A DNA stretch of 64,000 bases from positions 10,257,386 through 10,321,385 of the forward strand of contig CM038471.1 of assembly GCA_021464415.1 (NCBI GenBank), in the 5' to 3' direction. The position numbers and the translations under genes were made by a program. This document shows positions 59,351-64,000 of this stretch, piece by piece. The stretch's first letter is position 1, and the number at the start of each line of letters is the position of its first letter. Origin of the DNA: Lonicera japonica (Eukaryota > Streptophyta > Magnoliopsida > Dipsacales > Caprifoliaceae). The notes beneath the pieces are model-generated. The model ran no database searches, had not been told where the DNA came from, and saw only the letters and a list, made by a program, of their open reading frames with translations.

Positions 59351-60234
59351 ATAAGAAAGGAACAAAAACATATTTATTTTACCTCTAAATAAATGTGCAA
59401 AGAAACACACTTTAGAGAAACTTATGAGTCATTCTAATGGAATGTATCCCACTACGATAAGGATTGTTGAATCATTTGGTGTCACCAACAATGTACTGTG
59501 GGATACTGACTCATACAGGCTTTAACATACTTGCCTAGTGCACCCTGGTCTACTAAAGATATAAAATAAAATATACCATTCTTATAAAAAATATAATGAT
59601 ATATTTATGGATTAATCCATCTAGAATGGGAAACCATTCAAAGTATTTTATGGATATGGTGGATAATTTGACATTTTGGTAACACGTCGAATAATTATCT
59701 ACAAAAAATGTTGCATTTACAAACCTCTTAGCACATACTATATGCTTAAGGGCTCACCACCCTGATTATTGTATCATATCTATATGACTTAATAAAGCTA
59801 GGGAGTTTACATCAAAAGTACCTGATAATTATTGCATAAAATCGAAGTAAAGAATATCGTTCTCCATGTGCATACACAAAAAAGTCTCACAAAAGCAATC
59901 ATCAAAAGAATATAGATGGTAGATAGGGCATTGATTATGCGCACCATATTAACTATATATGCCCGGAGTTTATGCAATATTGCACGCAACTTTACTTATT
60001 TGTTTCAAGGCCCAATATTAGACAAATATTATATGCGTACCAGTTAATAACTGAATATTAAACTAAAATCATACAAAGATATATAAATATCTAAGGTAGG
60101 ATTCACATGATTGGTTAAAAATTGGATATATAAATATTAAACGTATCCTGCTAGTACTCCTATGATTAATTGAGAATTAGATCTAAGAAAATATCCATTC
60201 CGTTTAAAAGAAGATAACGAAGAGGTGTTGGGAG
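59351..60234. other. No gene recognised
   Basis: AT-rich, probably upstream debris of the copia relic that follows. Confidence 0.4.
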
Positions 60235-60980
60235 CAAAAATTCTCTATCTAAGTGTAATATGCGCATTATTGTACTTGGCCCAGTGTACTCGATCAAACA
60301 TAACTTTCTCAGTGAACTTGTTAGCTACATTTAGCTCAGCACCAACGCAACGTCATTGGAACAATTTCAAGAATATTTTCGATATCTAAAAGAAACTATT
60401 GACTTGGGACTATTCTCTCCCTACAGACAGGCAAAAGGAATTGTAGATGACAAGACAATTTTTAAAGTAAATGTTGATGTTAGAAAAGCTACCCCTTATA
60501 TTGAAATCCCAAATGATGTTTTGGTTGATTTTGCTGATGCTATGTACTTCTCTGACCGACATAAAAGTCGTTCTCAAACTGGTTATGTATTTACTATTGG
60601 GATTATAACAATATCTTAGAGATCAACCAAGCAAACCCTTGTCGTTACCTCCTCAAACCACTCTAAGATTATCGTTCTACATGAGGTGGTTCGTGAACGT
60701 ATATGGTTAAGGGCTACCATAACACATATTCGAGAGACTAGTGGTTTAAGTTCTACCACTGAATAGCCTACTTGCATTTATATACGACTTATATCAAATA
60801 AATGAAGTTAGACTATATCAACGGTGATCATACGAAAAACATATTTTCAAATTTTTTCTATAATGAGCAACAACAGGCTCTCCTCAAGATTTAAGTGAAT
60901 CAAGTAAAATTTGAAGAGAATGTGGCAGATTTATTTACCAAATCTTTGCCTAAGGCTATATTTGATATACATGTATAAGC
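60235..60980 (+). pseudogene. Copia reverse-transcriptase end and RNase H relic
   Basis: Frames together read YLSVICALLYLAQCTRSNIT, LLATFSSAPTQRHW, (frameshift near 60378) FRYLKETIDLGLF, VDFADAMYFSD, HKSRSQTGYVFTIG, then after a stop RSTKQTLVVTSSNHSKII, IWLRA and, near the end, EENVADLFTKSLPK. This is the copia RNase H order (FADA..., SQTGYVF, RSTKQ...SS..E, ADLFTK). Several stops; dead. Confidence 0.9.
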
Positions 60981-61340
60981 TTTTTAAATTATTTGATTAA
61001 TGTAAACATCGGGAAGTGTAGACTTGAGAGAGAGTCTAACATCCACATGATGTTACGATACACTCTTTTCCTTAAACCAAGGTTTATTCTTTTCATTGAG
61101 TTTTGTTACTTGGCAAAAGTTTTTAATGAGGTAACGATATGTGCAAACTTTGTTGATCGAAGCAAGGATCAAATAGAAGTATAGACTCAACGAAGTAAGT
61201 CTAACGTAATTGTTATAATGTTGTACTATTTCCCCTTCAATAAATGTTATTTTTTCTCAAAGGGTTTTTGTTATTTGACAAGGTTTTAACAAGGCAACAA
61301 GACATGTATCATTCTATCTCCGACTCAGCACAAGGGGGTG

Positions 61341-61523
61341 TGTTGAAGGAAATTACACGTAGTGTGCTACCGTCTAGATATAATATGTATTATGGAACAT
61401 ATTAGGCTTCCTTGTAAACCTTATTTAGTATTGCATTCATGCCTTATTTAAAGAGATTATCGAATGAAAGACATAACTCAGTTGTTCTCATAATAGTTCA
61501 AGGGTATTATAGACAATTTAACA
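61341..61523 (+). mobile_element. Probable short copia LTR
   Basis: The purine tract CACAAGGGGGTG stops exactly before TGTTGAAGGAAATTACACG, and a possible end ATTTAACA lies at 61523. A TATA-like CTTATTTAAAGAG is inside. It follows the RNase H relic at the distance expected for its 3' LTR. Confidence 0.6.
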
Positions 61524-61561
61524 AGTAAATATAAATGCACATTACTAATTATTTGCCATAA

Positions 61562-61793
61562 ACGGGTCTTAATGGGTGAAACAAGTTCGAGTCACCCGAA
61601 TTCACCTGATTGCTTAACAGGTGAAACGGGTCATGTCGGGTTACCCGTTAATTTAACGAATCGTGTTCGTGCTTTAAATTTCACCCCATTAGCTTAATGA
61701 GTTGTGTTCGGTTTTAGTAGTTTGTCACCCGATCTTGATTCCACCCAGCACGAAATCGAATTGATACGATCCATTGCCAGGTCTACCTGTGCT
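61562..61793. mobile_element. hAT-like fragment
   Basis: CGGGTCTTAATGGGTG, several CACCCG/CGGGTG repeats and a right end ATTGCCAGGTCTACC resemble short non-autonomous hAT elements. The left end and target duplication were not found. Confidence 0.35.
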
Positions 61794-61929
61794 GTTCAAA
61801 AACCTGCGTATTAGTGGTTTGTTCAAGATGTGCACAAGTATTAACAATCCTCCCACTACGACGAGGTAATAGGATGATATATATCTCTTGTGATACTTCC
61901 TCTTGTACTAAAGGTATAGGTGAATTGTG

Positions 61930-62490
61930 CCCAAGTTTCTCTCATTTCATTTCCCCTAGAACAACACTACTCATAGGCTTGTGATTCATGATATAATCAT
62001 CTTCTAAGAACCTGACATTAGTGCTAACAATAACCTTACCTTCTCGAGAATTATAAAATAGGCTACCATTGGTTCCTTTTGAATACCCCACAAAGAAACA
62101 CACTTTTGTTCTTGATTCAAATTTATTTGTATTACCTTTCAGCACATATACTGGACTACCTCATACTTGAATATACCACAAAATGAGCTTATGTTCGATT
62201 CACAATTCTATGAGTGTAGTAAGTATTGACTTTGATGGTACCAAATTAAAATTATATGCTACTGTTTCTAAAGCATATCCCCAAAAGAAATCAAGTAGAT
62301 CTGAATAATTCATCATAGATATTTTCATAAGAGTCATATTCCTTTTTTCTGCCACACCATACAGGGATGTAATCCTTTTCTCTAATAAGTATTCCTTGGA
62401 CTCTCCTTAGAAGTATTCAACATCACGATCTGATTTTAGTGTTTTGATACATTTTCCTAGATGTTTTTCCATTTCTGCCTTGAATTTCTA
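61930..62490 (-). pseudogene. Copia integrase C-terminal relic
   Basis: The minus strand reads VYVLKGNTNKFESRTKVCFF, VGYSKGTNGSLFYNSREGKV and STNVRFLEDDYIMNHKP, the part after the copia integrase core (VLKGKTNK..., FVGYPKGT, STNATFLEDDY). Upstream GSPVYV and weaker traces extend to about 62490. It is opposite in strand to the neighbouring RNase H, so a different or rearranged element. Confidence 0.85.
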
Positions 62491-63079
62491 AAAGGCTTCA
62501 AACTTACATCGCATTAAGTAAATGTTTTTCGCAATTTTTAAAAAAAATTAAGAAAAATGGAATTCCCAAATTTTTTAATTCCCTATAAAATATACCTACA
62601 ACAATAAATATTTACAATAATATTAAATTTGATAGAGATTTATAACACAATTTTTTTTCAAAAGATCTATAACACTAATTAATTGTATTATTTGAATTAA
62701 TCTTACATAAGTCACAAATATACACATATAAAGACAAATCCTATTCAATAACCAATAGTGCCTAAAACTTAAAATAGATAAAAAATCCTAACTTGTAATA
62801 ACTAATGTAATCTAAGAATCAAGAGCTCGAATAACCACCATACCCAGAAGTTGTTGAAGGAAACATTCCTAAAATCATACAATGATATATAAATATCTAA
62901 TGTTGGATTCACACAAAATTGACGGAAAAGGAAAGCAATTAACTCAACGTGTCTTCATTCCTATTGTTATTATTCAAAATAATGCACCACCCATACCAAT
63001 CAAAGTAGTAAAAACATAAGTCTAAAATGATAAAAATGAAGAAGTGAAACAAATGCATGATAATGAACGTGACGATGTT
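62491..63079. other. No gene recognised
   Basis: AT-rich sequence between the copia relic and the receptor-kinase relic. Confidence 0.4.
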
Positions 63080-64000
63080 TTGCTACTACCCCAACTCTTC
63101 TGGGATGCTGCCTGCAGGTTTGTTGAAAGACATATTGCTGCAAGAAAATAGTTAAATGTGAACAAAAGGTCCATGTTCTACTTAATGGTCATTGTTGAAC
63201 GAAATAAATAAATAAAGCTAGATTTCCTTCAAAAGAAAACTCACATAATTTGTATACTTCTAAAATTCCCAAATAGATCCCAAAACAAAAGAGAATGCTT
63301 GTAAGACTAGGGGACATTAACTAGCATAACACCTAATGTTTTCCTCACAAATTTACAATGTATCAAAATTAACAATGCGGCCAAGCTCAATGGGTATACT
63401 GCCCTTAAATTTTCTAAAAAAGGATTCCCGAGGGGCTAAAAATAAGTTATAAGCACTAATATGAAGGAGAAAATTCATATTTGAACCATAACTAGGGAGA
63501 TACAAAATCTAGCAAACAAAAAGAAGGGAACATACACTAGATTGCGAAACCCAGTACGAATAGATCGTTTTTAGCGGTTACCATGCACATTGCTACAAAG
63601 AAAAAAAAATAGGGTAAAAAAAGAACATAATTATAACGTAATTAAAAGGTGCATGTTAGAGACACAGAACAGTAGGAAGAGAAAAACAATATTGAATGGA
63701 ATCTCACCAGTTATCTGATTGTACGTGATATCCTTGGAGTTTACAAAGAATACTACAATATTAACATTTATGAGAGGAATATATATATATATAATGACAA
63801 AGAAAGAAGCATTAGAAACATAAGCCAGCAAGAAGAAGCTTACAAGATTTCAAAGCTTAGATAGTTACCAATACTTTCCAGAATTGGTCCAGTTAGGTTA
63901 TTGCCTCTAACATCACTAAAAATCAATATCAAACGACTTAAATGCCAAGAAAATAGCCACTAGATCACAAATAAATAGTGCATGAAAAACACATCAAAAG
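63080..64000 (-). pseudogene. ERECTA-family LRR receptor-kinase relic, runs off the window
   Basis: Short exon-like pieces in ERECTA order on the minus strand: DVRGNNLTGPILESIGN then YLSFEIL (63914-63845), ITYNQITGEIPFNI (about 63734-63687), NVHGNR then a stop then GFRNL (63600-63540), and NMSFNKPAGSIPEELG (about 63140-63085). Known ERECTA proteins have DVRGNNLTG..PESIGNCTSFEIL, then ISYNQITGEIPYNIG, later NVHGN and FNxLSG.IP.ELG. Each piece is one 24-residue LRR exon with splice-like borders (TTTGTAG, CTTGCAG). Five or more exons are missing between the second and third piece, and there is a stop, so it is not functional. The 5' part lies beyond 64000. Confidence 0.75.

Overview
This is a nuclear genomic window from a eudicot plant. 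The strongest pointer is a multi-exon TIR-NBS-LRR (TNL) resistance gene, a class missing from grasses. An ERECTA-family receptor-kinase relic, spliced genes, AT-rich intergenic DNA and dense nested plant transposons agree with this. The sequence does not let me name a species. No tRNA, rRNA, CRISPR or bacterial-type gene was seen.

Layout. 1-9.7 kb is layered LTR-retrotransposon debris: a Gypsy-type LTR split by a solo copia LTR, a copia integrase scrap, a second Gypsy-type LTR on the minus strand and a decayed copia gag. 9.7-13.0 kb holds a directly repeated non-coding retroelement block and a PIF/Harbinger-like MITE.

13.03 to about 33.2 kb is read as one large Helitron on the minus strand. 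It has a textbook 3' end (hairpin plus CTAG followed by T), an RPA70-like gene in which nine exons join in phase, and a RepHel gene (HUH Rep plus PIF1-type helicase, about 1,580 codons) broken by four in-frame stops and one frameshift. Upstream lie two small paralogous genes whose products look like divergent double-stranded-RNA-binding (dsRBM-like) proteins. Their upstream regions are duplicated too. An array of perfect and near-perfect palindromes lies near the presumed 5' end. This Helitron cargo is the best candidate for something undescribed.

33.97-42.49 kb is a five-exon TNL gene on the minus strand (TIR, NB-ARC, LRR, C-JID). It has an MHQ in place of MHD, and its introns carry a hAT element with a perfect 8-bp target duplication, two copies of one MITE family and a LINE relic. 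By my count exon 3 and exon 4 do not join in frame.

43.48-50.95 kb is an L1-type LINE with a 12-bp target-site duplication. A MITE interrupts ORF1 and a 311-bp TRIM with identical 74-bp LTRs interrupts the start of ORF2; removing either one restores the reading frame across its site. 51-55 kb is a degenerate segmental duplication with MITE and hAT insertions. 55.2-58.4 kb is a non-autonomous LTR retrotransposon with a GTAAT duplication and an unrecognised acidic ORF. 58.7-64 kb holds a microsatellite-expanded TNL relic, copia relics on both strands and an ERECTA-like receptor-kinase relic running off the end.

The only probable host gene that may still be functional is the TNL. The RPA and the two dsRBM-like genes are Helitron cargo that could still be expressed. 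All coordinates and splice sites come from reading by eye.
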